The notes beneath the pieces are model-generated. The model was not told the origin of the DNA, ran no database searches, and worked only from the letters and a program-made list of their open reading frames with translations. DNA of 64,000 bases from positions 1-64,000 of the forward strand of contig SAQG01000007.1 of NCBI GenBank assembly GCA_004020315.1. The letters run 5' to 3'. The translations under genes were made by a program, and so were the position numbers. Origin of the DNA: Mesorhizobium sp. (GTDB lineage Bacteria; Pseudomonadota; Alphaproteobacteria; Rhizobiales; Rhizobiaceae). Below are positions 1 through 10,444 of this stretch, one piece after another. How positions within the stretch are numbered: position 1 is the stretch's first letter; each line of letters opens with the position of its first letter.

Positions 1-48
1 AACTGTCACCCATGCAATCGGTCCATTCTGTTACCTATCTATCCGGTT

Positions 49-184
49 CGGACAGCCGGGCACTTCTCCCCGTATAGGGACGGGGAGAAGGGGCTGTCCG
101 GAACGTCGGCGCCGTTTCTACGCCGTTTCTACAACGTTACTGATTGGCGAAATGTCCTTCTCCCCGTCCTTATGCGGGGAGAAG
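49..184. repeat. Two palindromic repeat units (49-100 and 157-184) downstream of waaC
   Basis: 49-57 cggacagcc pairs with 92-100 ggctgtccg; inner arms 63-73 cttctccccgt and 80-90 acggggagaag. Second unit 157-166 cttctccccg / 175-184 cggggagaag. Also a tandem 11-mer cgccgtttcta at 110-131. Confidence 0.75.
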
Positions 185-225
185 ATGGCGGCAGCCAGAT
201 GAGGGGCAGCGCCCACCTCCCCAGA

Positions 226-1215
226 TTATTGCTTGCCGACATTGACCTGACCAGTCTCCCGAAGCGCCAGCAGCCTCTCTGCCTCCGCCACCATCTCCGC
301 AGGCGCGACACGACCGCCGGGCGTGGCCAGCAGCGTTGACGAGAACGGCCCGCGCGGGCCGGTCAGACCTGGCTCGGTGGCGAGGAATACCGCCACCGTC
401 GGCTGGCCGAAAGCGCTGGCGAGGTGGGTGAGGCCGGTGTCGGCGCCGATGACCAGCACCGACCGGCCGATAATCGCGGCGATCTCGGCAAGCGGTGATT
501 TCGGCACCAGCACGGTCTGTGGAACAGCTTGGGCGATCGCCTCGGCAACCGCCTTTTCCCTGTCGTTCGACCAGGTGGTGACCGGCGTCATTCCTCTTTC
601 CACGAGAAGCCGGGCGGTCTCGATCCAGTTGCCGACCGGCCATTTCTTGTCTTCGCGGCTGGTGCCGTGCAGCAGGAAGGCGGTTTTTCCGCCGACAAAA
701 GTCGAACCGACGGCCGGCGGCACGATGCCGGACTCGAGCCCGGAAAAATCCGGTTCATAGCCGAGCGCCAGCCCGAACAGCCGCCTTGTGCGTTCGATGG
801 CGTGCAGATCGCGCGGCACAGCATAGCGGCGGTCGTAGAACAAAGTCGCCGAAGGCTCGCGAGCGCTCGACCGGTCGAAGCCGGCGATCGGCGCCGCGGC
901 CTGTTTCGCCACCAGGGCTGACTTCAGCAATCCTTGCGCGTCGATGACGAGATCGTAGCGGCAATCCCGCAAGGCGCGGCGCAATCCCGCTGCCTCGCGC
1001 CATGTGCCGCGGCCGAGTAAACTTGTGCGCCAGCGCCGGATCGCCACGGTGTGGATGGTTGCGATGGCCGGATGCAGCGCCACGATGTCGGCAAAAGCCT
1101 CTTCGACACACCAGTCGAGCGACACATCCGGCCGATTGCGGCGCGCATCCTCGACGGCCGGAAAGGTGTGGATGACGTCACCCATCGAGGATGTCTTGAC
1201 GATGAGCACCCTCAT
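226..1215 (-). CDS. waaC: Lipopolysaccharide heptosyltransferase I
   Basis: [24 protein letters not shown] start; GT9-type IGADTGLTHLASAFGQPTVAVF; adjacent to waaF and heptose genes. Confidence 0.9.
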   Translation of the reverse strand: MRVLIVKTSSMGDVIHTFPAVEDARRNRPDVSLDWCVEEAFADIVALHPAIATIHTVAIRRWRTSLLGRGTWREAAGLRRALRDCRYDLVIDAQGLLKSALVAKQAAAPIAGFDRSSAREPSATLFYDRRYAVPRDLHAIERTRRLFGLALGYEPDFSGLESGIVPPAVGSTFVGGKTAFLLHGTSREDKKWPVGNWIETARLLVERGMTPVTTWSNDREKAVAEAIAQAVPQTVLVPKSPLAEIAAIIGRSVLVIGADTGLTHLASAFGQPTVAVFLATEPGLTGPRGPFSSTLLATPGGRVAPAEMVAEAERLLALRETGQVNVGKQ

Positions 1216-2219
1216 GCGGCGGCCGGCATTTCCAGCAGCCGTTCCGCTGCTGCCGCTACCTGTGCCACCTCAAGCGTGTTTAGGCAATTGAGATGGCCGA
1301 GCGGGCAGATTTTCCGGTGGCAGGGCGAACAGGACAGGCCGAGCCACACCAGCTCGCGCTGCTCGGCGAGCGGCGGCGTATTCTGCGGTGAGGTCGAGCC
1401 GTAGACCGCCACGATCGGCGTGCCGACCGCGGCGGCAACATGCATCAGCCCACTGTCGTTCGAGACTGCGAGCCTGGCCGCGGCGATCAGGTCGATGGCG
1501 TCCTCCAGCCGCGTCTGGCCGGCGAGGTCGACAACGCCTGTTGCAAGCGTGGCGATTTCCGCCGTCACGTCGGCGTCGTTCTTCGATCCGAACAGGGCGA
1601 CCCTGAAACCTTTCGCGATCATGTCGCGGGCAAGACCGGCATAGCGTTCGCTCGGCCAGCGTTTGGCCGGGCCGAACTCGGCGCCGGGCATCAGCGCGAC
1701 GAATTTTTCCGCCTCCAGCCCGAAGCGGTCCAGCAATGCCGTCTGGTTTTTTGTGTCGATAGCGAGCTTGGGAGCACGGAACGTGCCCCCTTGCGCGAGG
1801 CCGAAATAGGCCTGCGCCGTGCGCCGTTTCACATTATCGGGCAAGGGAATGATATCGGTCAGCAGCCCGTAGCGCATTTCCTTGAGATAACCGACACGGC
1901 GCGGAATGCGGGCAAAGAACGGGACCAGCGCCGACTTCCAGCTTCCAGGCATGACATAGGCGATGTCGTAGTGGCCGCGCAGCAGCCGGCCGAAGCGCCT
2001 TCGCATGCGGAATTCCAGCGCGCCGGATTTCAGCGGCAGTTCGATCTGCTGGCGTATTTCGGGCATGCGCTTGACCAGTGGCGCCGCCCATGCCGGGGCC
2101 AGCACGTCGATCGCAGCGTTCGGGTGAAGCTCTCTCAGCGCCGAGAACAGGCACTGCGCCATCACCATGTCGCCCACCCAGCGTGGGCCGATCACGAGGA
2201 TCGTTGGGCTTTCAGCCAT
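1212..2219 (-). CDS. waaF: Lipopolysaccharide heptosyltransferase II
   Basis: [19 protein letters not shown] and [27 protein letters not shown] motifs; 4-nt overlap with waaC. Confidence 0.92.
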   Translation of the reverse strand: MAESPTILVIGPRWVGDMVMAQCLFSALRELHPNAAIDVLAPAWAAPLVKRMPEIRQQIELPLKSGALEFRMRRRFGRLLRGHYDIAYVMPGSWKSALVPFFARIPRRVGYLKEMRYGLLTDIIPLPDNVKRRTAQAYFGLAQGGTFRAPKLAIDTKNQTALLDRFGLEAEKFVALMPGAEFGPAKRWPSERYAGLARDMIAKGFRVALFGSKNDADVTAEIATLATGVVDLAGQTRLEDAIDLIAAARLAVSNDSGLMHVAAAVGTPIVAVYGSTSPQNTPPLAEQRELVWLGLSCSPCHRKICPLGHLNCLNTLEVAQVAAAAERLLEMPAAA

Positions 2220-3142
2220 TCGACATAGTCTCTGACGCCGGTTTCCACTGTGCGAAACTGACCATTGTATCCGGCGGCGCGCAACCGGGACATATCAGCT
2301 TGCGTAAAACTCTGGTAGCTGCCCTTGAGGTGATCGGGGAAGTCGATGAACTCGATCTCGCCTTTGCCCAAGGTGCCGATCACCGTTTCGGCGATGGCGC
2401 GGAACGGCTGGGCTCGGCCGGTGCCGCAGTTGAAGATGCCGCTCAGGCCACGTTTCCACAGCCACAGATTGACGTCGGCAACATCGCCGACATGGATGAA
2501 ATCGCGGCTCTGCTCACCGGGTCCGAAACCGTCATAGGCGCCGAACAGCTTCGGGTTCTGGCCTTGCTCGACCTGGTTGAACAGATGGAAGGCGACCGAG
2601 GCCATGGCGCCCTTGTGCGCCTCGCGCGGTCCATAGACGTTGAAATAGCGCAGGCCCGCCACCGGCGAATGATCGGTATCGAAGACGGTGCGGCGGACAT
2701 AATCGTCGAACAGCTTCTTTGAATAGGCATAGACGTTGAGCGGGCGTTCGCATTCCGGCTCCTCGCGAAACTCGGCGCCGCCGCCATAGACGGAAGCCGA
2801 GGAGGCATAGAGGAAGGGCACGCGCAGTGCGAGGCAGGCATGCAGCAGCCGCTTCGAATAGGCGTAGTTCACCTCCATCATGAACTTGCCGTTCCACTCG
2901 GTGGTGGTCGAGCAGGCGCCCTGGTGGAAGACGGCCTCGATGCGGCCGAGGTCCCCGGCCTCCATCCGCGGCAGGAAATCGTCCTTGTCGAGATAATCGG
3001 CGATCTGGAGGTCGGCGAGATTGGCGATCTTGTGGCCGTCGGTCAGGTCGTCGACGACGAGGATGTCGCTAATCCCTTCGACATTGAGCGCGGCGACGAT
3101 ATTGGAGCCGATCATGCCGGCGCCGCCCGTGACGATGATCAT
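2192..3142 (-). CDS. hldD: ADP-L-glycero-D-manno-heptose 6-epimerase
   Basis: [20 protein letters not shown] Rossmann start, [16 protein letters not shown] motif; start assigned to internal ATG at 3142. Confidence 0.93.
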   Translation of the reverse strand: MIIVTGGAGMIGSNIVAALNVEGISDILVVDDLTDGHKIANLADLQIADYLDKDDFLPRMEAGDLGRIEAVFHQGACSTTTEWNGKFMMEVNYAYSKRLLHACLALRVPFLYASSASVYGGGAEFREEPECERPLNVYAYSKKLFDDYVRRTVFDTDHSPVAGLRYFNVYGPREAHKGAMASVAFHLFNQVEQGQNPKLFGAYDGFGPGEQSRDFIHVGDVADVNLWLWKRGLSGIFNCGTGRAQPFRAIAETVIGTLGKGEIEFIDFPDHLKGSYQSFTQADMSRLRAAGYNGQFRTVETGVRDYVEWLKAQRSS

Positions 3143-3308
3143 GAAAGCCTCTGGTATCTTGTGCCGATTCCGGCCCTTATAGGGGAGGCTTGCGGGGCTG
3201 TCGATAAAGCAGGGTCGCAATCCGGCGGTTGGTGAGCGTCACAGTGCCGCCGCAAAGCTTTCGCTTCAGTCCGGGGATCCACCGGCGAAGCGCGACAGGA
3301 GCAAGGCA

Positions 3309-3941
3309 ATGCCGTCGACCGAACTGCTTATCGCCTTTTTTGCCACCACCGTGATCTTCGCCTACATCCCCGGTCCGGCGATGCTTTACGCTGCTGCGCA
3401 AACCATGGCGCGCGGCCGCTGGTCCGGCCTGACGGCGGCGTTGGGCATCCATCTTGGCGGCTATGTGCACGTCATCGTCGCCGCTGCCGGGTTGTCCGTG
3501 CTTTTCCACGCTGTGCCGACGCTCTACATCGCGGTCAAGCTGGCCGGCGCACTTTATCTGATCTGGCTGGGTGTCTCGCTGTTCCGCGCCAGGGCGCAAG
3601 ACGATGCTGTTATCCCAGGTATTGAGCCGAAATCCGCCCGCCGCGCCTTTTTCGAGAGCGTCACCGTCGAGGTGCTCAATCCCAAGACAGCAATCTTCTT
3701 CATGGCGTTCCTGCCGCAATTCATCGACGCGTCGGCGACGTTTCCCGTCTGGCTCCAATTCCTCGTCCTCGGGACGATCGTCAATCTGATGTTCTCCTCG
3801 GCGGATGTCATGTGCGTGGTGCTGGCGGGTGCGCTGATCACCAGGCTGCGGCGTTCGAGCCACGCGCAGCGCCTCATGCGGCGTGCGGGCGGTGCGGTGC
3901 TCGTCGGATTGGGCGTCCATGTCGCTCTGCAGAAAAGCTGA
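3309..3941 (+). CDS. LysE/RhtB family amino-acid exporter
   Basis: ELLIAFFATTVIFAYIPGPAMLYAAAQTMARGRWSGL typical LysE N-terminus; NPKTAIFFMAFLPQF. Confidence 0.88.
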   Translation: MPSTELLIAFFATTVIFAYIPGPAMLYAAAQTMARGRWSGLTAALGIHLGGYVHVIVAAAGLSVLFHAVPTLYIAVKLAGALYLIWLGVSLFRARAQDDAVIPGIEPKSARRAFFESVTVEVLNPKTAIFFMAFLPQFIDASATFPVWLQFLVLGTIVNLMFSSADVMCVVLAGALITRLRRSSHAQRLMRRAGGAVLVGLGVHVALQKS

Positions 3942-4092
3942 TCCGCCAACTGGCGTTGGCTGTGGTCCGTTCGATACGTGCCGTTGCGCTGGGCCGAATT
4001 GCGGTATATCGGCTTCGCCATGATCGACCAGCCCTGCCAGTCCAGCCCTTTCACAGCATCGGGACCGGCTCTCATTGCACGTCGCGGATGAC

Positions 4093-5583
4093 ATGAGCGA
4101 GCAATACCTGCCTTCTCCCGAATCCCTTCACCGCGCCATCTCGCGGTTCGATAACGTCACCATACTGGTGGTTGGCGACTTCATCCTCGACCGTTTCGTC
4201 AACGGCGTCATCGAGCGGATTTCGCCCGAAGCGCCCATTCCGGTGCTGCGCGGGCGTGGCGAAACGTCGGCGATGGGCGGCGCCGGCAATGTCGTCGCCA
4301 ACATCGTCTCGCTCGGCGCCGCCGCGATACCGGTCTCGGTGATCGGCGCCGATCAGGCCGGCCACAATCTCATGCGCATGCTCGCCGAGCTTGGCGTCGA
4401 CACTGGCGGCCTCGCGCAGGACGCGAACCGGATGACCTCGTCGAAAAGCCGCTTCAGCGCGCTCAACCAGCAGGTGCTGCGTTTCGACGAAGAGGAAATC
4501 AAACCGCTGGGCGATGTGGAGCGGGCGACGCTGATCCGGCATTTCCGCACCGCGCTCGCGCAGGCCGACATCGTTATCCTGTCCGACTACGGCAAGGGCA
4601 TGTTGCTGGACGGCGTCGCCGGCGAACTGATCTCGATCTGCCGCGAGGCGGGAAAGCCGGTGCTCGTCGATCCTAAGGGCCGCGACTATGCGTGCTATGC
4701 CGGGGCGACGGCGATCACGCCCAATCGCAAGGAACTTGGCGAAGCGGTCGGACGCGCGGTGTTTGCCGATGACGAGATCGTCGCCGCGGCACGTGAGCTG
4801 ATCTCGGCACATCGCTTCGATTTCGTCGTCGCGACGCGCAGTGAAAAAGGCATGAGCGTCGTCGACGCGGAGGATGCCCGCCACATCGCCACGCAGGCGC
4901 GGGAGGTGTTCGACGTTTCCGGCGCCGGCGACACTGTCATTGCTACGTTTGCGTTGGCTCTGGCTGCGGGCGCCGACCGCGTCATTGCCGCGGCGATCGC
5001 CAACGCGGCGGGTGGCGTGGTGGTGGGAAAGCGCGGTACCGCGCGGCTGACGGTCGAAGAGCTTGCCGGCGCGCTGTTTCGCTCGCACGGACCGATTGTC
5101 CACAAGGATGCAATCCTCGATGCCGCTGCCGCCGCACGGCTGGTGGCGACGTGGAAGGACGAAGGCCTGAGCGTCGGTTTCACAAATGGCTGCTTCGATA
5201 TCCTTCACGCCGGCCATGTCAGCCTTTTGCACGCGGCGCGCAGCCAGTGCGACCGGCTGGTTCTGGGCCTCAACAGCGATGCCTCGGTGCGCCGGCTGAA
5301 AGGGCCGGGACGCCCGGTCAACGACGAGCATGACCGCGCCTGCGTGCTGGCGGCGCTTGCCTCGGTCGATGCCGTCGTCGTCTTCGAGGAGGATACGCCG
5401 CTCGCGCTGATCGAGGCGCTCAAGCCCGACATACTGGTCAAGGGCGCCGACTATACGATCGATCAGGTGGTCGGCGCCGAAATCGTGCAGAAAGCGGGCG
5501 GTCGCGTCGTGCTGGTCGATCTCGTCGCCGGCAAGAGCACCACCGGCACCATCGGTAAGTTGCGCGCCGGCAATACAAACTGA
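4093..5583 (+). CDS. hldE: Bifunctional D-glycero-beta-D-manno-heptose-7-phosphate kinase / heptose-1-phosphate adenylyltransferase
   Basis: PfkB-type kinase domain (VSGAGDTVIATFALAL) plus nucleotidyltransferase domain (VGFTNGCFDILHAGHVSLL). Confidence 0.94.
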   Translation: MSEQYLPSPESLHRAISRFDNVTILVVGDFILDRFVNGVIERISPEAPIPVLRGRGETSAMGGAGNVVANIVSLGAAAIPVSVIGADQAGHNLMRMLAELGVDTGGLAQDANRMTSSKSRFSALNQQVLRFDEEEIKPLGDVERATLIRHFRTALAQADIVILSDYGKGMLLDGVAGELISICREAGKPVLVDPKGRDYACYAGATAITPNRKELGEAVGRAVFADDEIVAAARELISAHRFDFVVATRSEKGMSVVDAEDARHIATQAREVFDVSGAGDTVIATFALALAAGADRVIAAAIANAAGGVVVGKRGTARLTVEELAGALFRSHGPIVHKDAILDAAAAARLVATWKDEGLSVGFTNGCFDILHAGHVSLLHAARSQCDRLVLGLNSDASVRRLKGPGRPVNDEHDRACVLAALASVDAVVVFEEDTPLALIEALKPDILVKGADYTIDQVVGAEIVQKAGGRVVLVDLVAGKSTTGTIGKLRAGNTN

Positions 5584-5590
5584 GGTTTTC

Positions 5591-6163
5591 ATGTCCGAAC
5601 TGAACGATTACCTGGTCCGCTCGGCGGCCGCGATCTCGGCGATGGTCGAGCGCGACCTCACCAGCGAGATGGAGCGGGCGGTCACCGCCGTCGTCGCGGC
5701 CCTGTCGCAGGGCAAGGCGCTGCTGATCTGTGGCAATGGCGGTTCGGCCAGCGACGCCATCCACATCGCCGGCGAACTGGTTGGCCGCTTCCTGAAGGAG
5801 CGTAAAGCCTACAATGTCATCGCGCTGCCGGCCAATGCGGCGGTGCTGACCGCCTGGGGGAATGATTACGGCTTCGACACCGTGTTTTCACGCCAGGTCG
5901 AGGCGCATGGCTCGGCGGGTGGTGTGCTTCTCGCAATCTCGACCAGCGGCAACTCGCCCAGCGTCCTTGCAGCTGCCCAACAGGCGCGCGTGATGGACAT
6001 GACAGTGATCAGCCTGACCGGCGACACCGGCGGCAAGCTCAAGCCGCTCTCGGACATCCTGCTCAACGTGCCCTCGATCTCGACGCCGATCATCCAGCAG
6101 GGGCATCTGTGCCTCTATCATCATCTGTGCGAAATGGTCGAAGCGCGCCTTTGTGATGGCTGA
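5591..6163 (+). CDS. gmhA: Phosphoheptose isomerase
   Basis: SIS domain ALLICGNGGSASDAIHIAGELVGRF; directly downstream of hldE. Confidence 0.93.
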   Translation: MSELNDYLVRSAAAISAMVERDLTSEMERAVTAVVAALSQGKALLICGNGGSASDAIHIAGELVGRFLKERKAYNVIALPANAAVLTAWGNDYGFDTVFSRQVEAHGSAGGVLLAISTSGNSPSVLAAAQQARVMDMTVISLTGDTGGKLKPLSDILLNVPSISTPIIQQGHLCLYHHLCEMVEARLCDG

Positions 6164-6821
6164 CAGGAACGCTGTCACGACTCCGAAGCCGTATCCGCTC
6201 GAAGAGGCGGGGCTCTGGGTCGAACGGATCGGTACGGCGGTATTTCCAACTGGCACGCCGGCGCTGTTCCTCGACCGCGACGGCACCATCAATGTCGATA
6301 GCGGCTATCCCAGCGATCCGGCCGACATCGTGCTGCGATCGGAGATGCTGCCGGTGATCCGAACGGCCAACATCGTAGGCCTTCCTGCGATCGTGGTTTC
6401 CAATCAGTCAGGCATAGCCCGCGGCTATTTCGGCTGGCCGGAGTTCGCCGCAGTCAATGCCCGGCTGCTGGCGCTTCTCGAAGCGCAGGGTTGCCGGATC
6501 GACCTGGTGCTCGCCTGCGCCTACCATTCGAGCGGGACGGGTGAACTGGCAGTAGGTGATCATCCGATGCGCAAGCCCAATCCGGGCATGCTTCTGCGCG
6601 CCCGCGATCTGCTGGGCGTGGATATCAGCCGATCCATCATCGTCGGCGACAAGGCCGATGACATGGACGCCGGACGGCGAGCCGGGCTATGCGAGGGCTG
6701 GCTGGTGCACGGCAGATCCAATCGGACTTCTGGCGATGGTATGTTCACGACGCGCAAACTGATGACCGATAACGATCACAGCAAACTCTGCGACGCCATC
6801 GCCGAGTTCGGCCGGGATTAA
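6153..6821 (+). CDS. gmhB: D-glycero-D-manno-heptose 1,7-bisphosphate phosphatase (HAD family)
   Basis: ALFLDRDGTINVDSGYPSDP and VSNQSGIARGYF; overlaps gmhA. Confidence 0.9.
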   Translation: MMADRNAVTTPKPYPLEEAGLWVERIGTAVFPTGTPALFLDRDGTINVDSGYPSDPADIVLRSEMLPVIRTANIVGLPAIVVSNQSGIARGYFGWPEFAAVNARLLALLEAQGCRIDLVLACAYHSSGTGELAVGDHPMRKPNPGMLLRARDLLGVDISRSIIVGDKADDMDAGRRAGLCEGWLVHGRSNRTSGDGMFTTRKLMTDNDHSKLCDAIAEFGRD

Positions 6822-7303
6822 GGTCTCACTTCGCTGAAAGCCACCAGACCCTCGTCCTTGACGCGACGGATGGTCAATGCTGTGCGCACCGTGTCGACAT
6901 TCGGCGCCGACGCCAACTCCTCGATGACGAAGGTCTGAAAGGCGCCGAGGTCGCTCGCCACGCAATGCAGCAAAAAGTCGGATTCGCCCGACACCATCCA
7001 GGCGTCGCGAACGATCGGCCAGCCGCGGGTGCGTTCGGCGAAGGTTTTCAGCTCAGCGTCGGCCTGGTGATGCAGTCCGATGAGGCAGAAGGCGACGACG
7101 TCCAGGCCCAGCGCCGGGGCATTGAGCAAGGCGCGATAGCCGCGGATGATGCCGGTCTCTTCCAGCCGCCTGACCCGACGCAGGCATGGCGGCGCCGAAA
7201 TGCCGACGCGGCTGGACAGCTCGACATTGGTCATGCGCCCGTCATGCTGAAGCTCGCGCAGGATCTTCCAGTCAATGGCATCGAGATCGGCTTTGAGCGG
7301 CAT
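6818..7303 (-). CDS. Lrp/AsnC family transcriptional regulator
   Basis: LDAIDWKILRELQHDGRMTNVELSSRVGISAPPCLRRVRRLEETGII; ORF extends to 7327, start uncertain. Confidence 0.9.
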   Translation of the reverse strand: MPLKADLDAIDWKILRELQHDGRMTNVELSSRVGISAPPCLRRVRRLEETGIIRGYRALLNAPALGLDVVAFCLIGLHHQADAELKTFAERTRGWPIVRDAWMVSGESDFLLHCVASDLGAFQTFVIEELASAPNVDTVRTALTIRRVKDEGLVAFSEVRP

Positions 7304-7562
7304 GGATACCTTCGGCGCTTCACGCAAGAATCTTTCGTGACTTTGTAATTAAACGACTTCGGTGTCCATTCCATCCCTTAAGTCGCTGATTTTAGGAGAG
7401 TCACCGCGCAAGATGTTCATGGATCGTCTGTTTGTGCGGAAGCTTTCCGGGGACGAAGGTCAGGTCGTCTTGCTGGCGTCGTCTGCAACACCTAGATTAG
7501 GGCCGATATCGACCCCTGTGCCGGACGCTTCATTCGCGTCCGGTTGTTGTGAAAGCCCGTCC

Positions 7563-8537
7563 ATGACGTCCAAGCACGCACCCGTTCTCATCATCGGCTC
7601 CGGTCCCGCCGGCTATACGGCGGCAATCTACGCCGCCCGCGCCATGCTGAAGCCGATGCTGGTCGCCGGCCTGCAGCAGGGCGGCCAGCTGATGATCACC
7701 ACCGATGTCGAAAACTATCCAGGCTTCGCCGATCCGATCCAGGGTCCGTGGCTGATGGACCAAATGCTGAAGCAGGCCGAACATGTCGGCACCGACGTCA
7801 TCAACGACATCATCACCGAAGTTGACCTCAACGTGCGTCCGTTCCGTGCCAAGGGCGATTCCGGCGCCACCTATACGGCCGACGCGCTGATCATCGCCAC
7901 CGGTGCGCAGGCGAAATGGCTGGGCATCCCGAGCGAGCAGACCTTCATGGGCTTCGGCGTATCGGCCTGCGCCACCTGCGACGGCTTCTTCTATCGCGGC
8001 AAGGATGTCGCGGTGATCGGCGGCGGCAATTCGGCGGTGGAGGAGGCGCTCTACCTTTCCAACCTGGCAAAGAGCGTGACGGTCATCCACCGGCGCAGCG
8101 ACTTCCGCGCCGAGCGCATCCTGAGCGAGCGGCTGTTCAAGAAGGACAATGTCCGCGTCATCTGGGACACCGTCGTCGACGAGATCACCGGTCAGTCCGG
8201 CAAGATGCCGCTGCCGCCGTCCGTGGAAGGGCTGAAGCTGCGCAATGTGGTGACCGGCCAGGAGATGCATCTGACGGTCGACGGCGTATTCGTGGCGATC
8301 GGCCATGCGCCGGCGGTCGAGCTGTTCGCGGGCAAGCTAAAGCAGAAGCCGAACGGCTATCTGTGGACGGCGCCGGATTCGACCTGCACCGACGTGCCGG
8401 GCGTGTTTGCCGCCGGCGACGTGACCGACGACATCTACCGCCAAGCGGTGACGGCGGCAGGGCTCGGCTGCATGGCCGCGCTCGAGGCGGAAAAGTACCT
8501 CGCCGGGATCGAAGTTCACCGCGAAGCGGCGGAGTAA
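7563..8537 (+). CDS. trxB: Thioredoxin-disulfide reductase
   Basis: VLIIGSGPAGYTAAIYAARA; CATCDGFF redox motif; GGGNSAVEEALYL; start set at internal ATG 7563. Confidence 0.95.
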   Translation: MTSKHAPVLIIGSGPAGYTAAIYAARAMLKPMLVAGLQQGGQLMITTDVENYPGFADPIQGPWLMDQMLKQAEHVGTDVINDIITEVDLNVRPFRAKGDSGATYTADALIIATGAQAKWLGIPSEQTFMGFGVSACATCDGFFYRGKDVAVIGGGNSAVEEALYLSNLAKSVTVIHRRSDFRAERILSERLFKKDNVRVIWDTVVDEITGQSGKMPLPPSVEGLKLRNVVTGQEMHLTVDGVFVAIGHAPAVELFAGKLKQKPNGYLWTAPDSTCTDVPGVFAAGDVTDDIYRQAVTAAGLGCMAALEAEKYLAGIEVHREAAE

Positions 8538-8626
8538 GGAAGCGGCCGAGAAAAGCCGCGCAAAAGCCTGATTTTTCATTCAGGCGCTAAAACAGGCAAA
8601 CGCCAAAAAACAGAGCGAGGGGCATT

Positions 8627-9523
8627 ATGGCGTTGGACTGGGACAAGCTACGCGTGTTTCACGCTGCGGCGGAAGCTGGGTCGTTCACCCATGCCGCCGA
8701 GACACTGCATCTGTCGCAATCGGCCATTTCACGGCAGGTCAGCGCGCTCGAACATGATGTCGGCGTGCCGCTGTTCAATCGCCATGCCCGCGGCCTGGTG
8801 CTGACCGAGCAGGGTGAGATGCTGTTCCGCACGGCGCATGACGTGCTGATGAAGCTGGAGACGATCAAGTCGCGGCTGACCGAGGCGAAGGACCGGCCCT
8901 CCGGCGTGCTCAGGGTGACGACCACGGTGGGGCTCGGTGCGGGCTGGCTGACCGAGCGTGTGCAGGAATTCATCGAGCTCTATCCCGAGATCAGCCTGCA
9001 GTTGATACTGGCGAACGAGGAACTCGACCTCACCATGCGCCGTGCGGACTGCGCAATCCGGCTGCGCCAGCCGCAGCAGCCTGATCTGATCCAGCGACGC
9101 CTGTTCACAGTGCATTTCCATCTCTACGCCGCCCCTTCCTACGTCAACAAGTATGGCAAACCGGCGTCGATCGCCGAGTTGAAGAACCATCGCATCGTCA
9201 CCTTCGGCGTGCCGGTGCCGGCGCATTTGTCGGAATTGAACTGGCTGGAAACGGTCGGCGATTTCGAAGGCGGGCAAAGAGTGCCGACGCTGCAGATCAA
9301 CGACATATTGTCGATCAAACGCGCGGTACAGGGTGGCGCCGGCATCGCCATGCTGCCCGACTACGTGGTCAGCAAGGACTCGGGGCTGGTGCAGTTGCTG
9401 CCGGAAACCGAAGTGCCGTCCTTCGATACCTATTTCGCCTATCCCGATGCGATGAAGAACCAGGCGAAACTACATGTCTTCCGCGATTTCATCATCGCCA
9501 AGGCCCGAAGCTGGTCGTTCTGA
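8627..9523 (+). CDS. LysR family transcriptional regulator
   Basis: DWDKLRVFHAAAEAGSFTHAAETLHLSQSAISRQVSALE HTH; follows trxB. Confidence 0.92.
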   Translation: MALDWDKLRVFHAAAEAGSFTHAAETLHLSQSAISRQVSALEHDVGVPLFNRHARGLVLTEQGEMLFRTAHDVLMKLETIKSRLTEAKDRPSGVLRVTTTVGLGAGWLTERVQEFIELYPEISLQLILANEELDLTMRRADCAIRLRQPQQPDLIQRRLFTVHFHLYAAPSYVNKYGKPASIAELKNHRIVTFGVPVPAHLSELNWLETVGDFEGGQRVPTLQINDILSIKRAVQGGAGIAMLPDYVVSKDSGLVQLLPETEVPSFDTYFAYPDAMKNQAKLHVFRDFIIAKARSWSF

Positions 9524-9574
9524 ACGGATCCTTTCTGCAAATCGCTTCCTACTTTGCATCGCGGATGCTCATCG

Positions 9575-10072
9575 CTACTGGCCGCGCCATGGCGTCAGCC
9601 GGGGCAGCCAGCCTGGAACCGCATGGCGATAGGCCTCGTATTCGGCGCCATAGCGGCGGGCAAGCGTGGGTTCCTCGTAGAACTTCACGAACGAGACCAT
9701 GGCGACGGCGGCGATCGTGGCATAGGCGACAAGAGCCCAGCTCGAAAACAGCAGCGCCTGGCCAAGGATGATCGACAGCACCGCCACATACATCGGGTTG
9801 CGGACATGGCGGTAGATACCACCGACAACCAGTCGCTCGGTCGGCGCGACCGGGGCGGGCGTGCCCAGACCTTCGAAGGCAAAACGGGCGAAGGCATGAA
9901 GCAGCAAGGCCGCTGCGACGATAATCAGGATCCAGCCGACCGGGACTAGGCCGGGCTGGGTCGACCATGGCCGATAGCGATCGGTCAACAGCCAAGGCAG
10001 CAACCCCGCGACCACGCCGGGCGCTGCGATGAAGAATAGCGCGCTGCCGGCGATCGCCCGACATGTCCTCAT
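9575..10072 (-). CDS. Isoprenylcysteine carboxyl methyltransferase-like membrane protein
   Basis: GGIYRHVRNPMYVAVLSIILGQALL motif and FYEEPTLARRYGAEYEAYRHAVPGWLPR C-terminus. Confidence 0.82.
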   Translation of the reverse strand: MRTCRAIAGSALFFIAAPGVVAGLLPWLLTDRYRPWSTQPGLVPVGWILIIVAAALLLHAFARFAFEGLGTPAPVAPTERLVVGGIYRHVRNPMYVAVLSIILGQALLFSSWALVAYATIAAVAMVSFVKFYEEPTLARRYGAEYEAYRHAVPGWLPRLTPWRGQ

Positions 10073-10115
10073 TGAGGCTTCCTTCTAGAGATGATGTGCG
10101 TCGACTTGGGCACAC

Positions 10116-10193
10116 AAAGTACGCTCACATCTAGCGCTTTAAAATCTGCGCATCGTGCTTCCCGAAACCGATTCCAATTTCGGGCCGATACGC
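10116..10193. repeat. Interspersed palindromic repeat, copy A (related to 59938-60010)
   Basis: caaagtacgctc ... gcatcgtgcttcccgaaaccgattccaatttcgggccgatacgc; hairpin cccgaaa/tttcggg. Confidence 0.7.
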
Positions 10194-10444
10194 GGCTGCT
10201 GCAAAAATAAACGCGTGCTGCCTGATTCGACGTCATTCATTGGTTTCTGCGTCTTGGAACGAGAAACGGCTCTGATTCGCTATTTCGTAATGATTTTTGC
10301 CTGCTGTGCACCGCATTTCGACGATTCTGCTGGTCCTATGAGGCCAAGGAATGGGTTAGACCACAGCCTATGTCATTTTGCATGTGTGTGTTGCAAAATA
10401 GATGCTTGTTTCTTGAGCATGATGAGCACATATATAGATCATCT

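Noticed and set aside
4072-5592. 506-aa minus-strand ORF
   Set aside because: Exact antisense of hldE.
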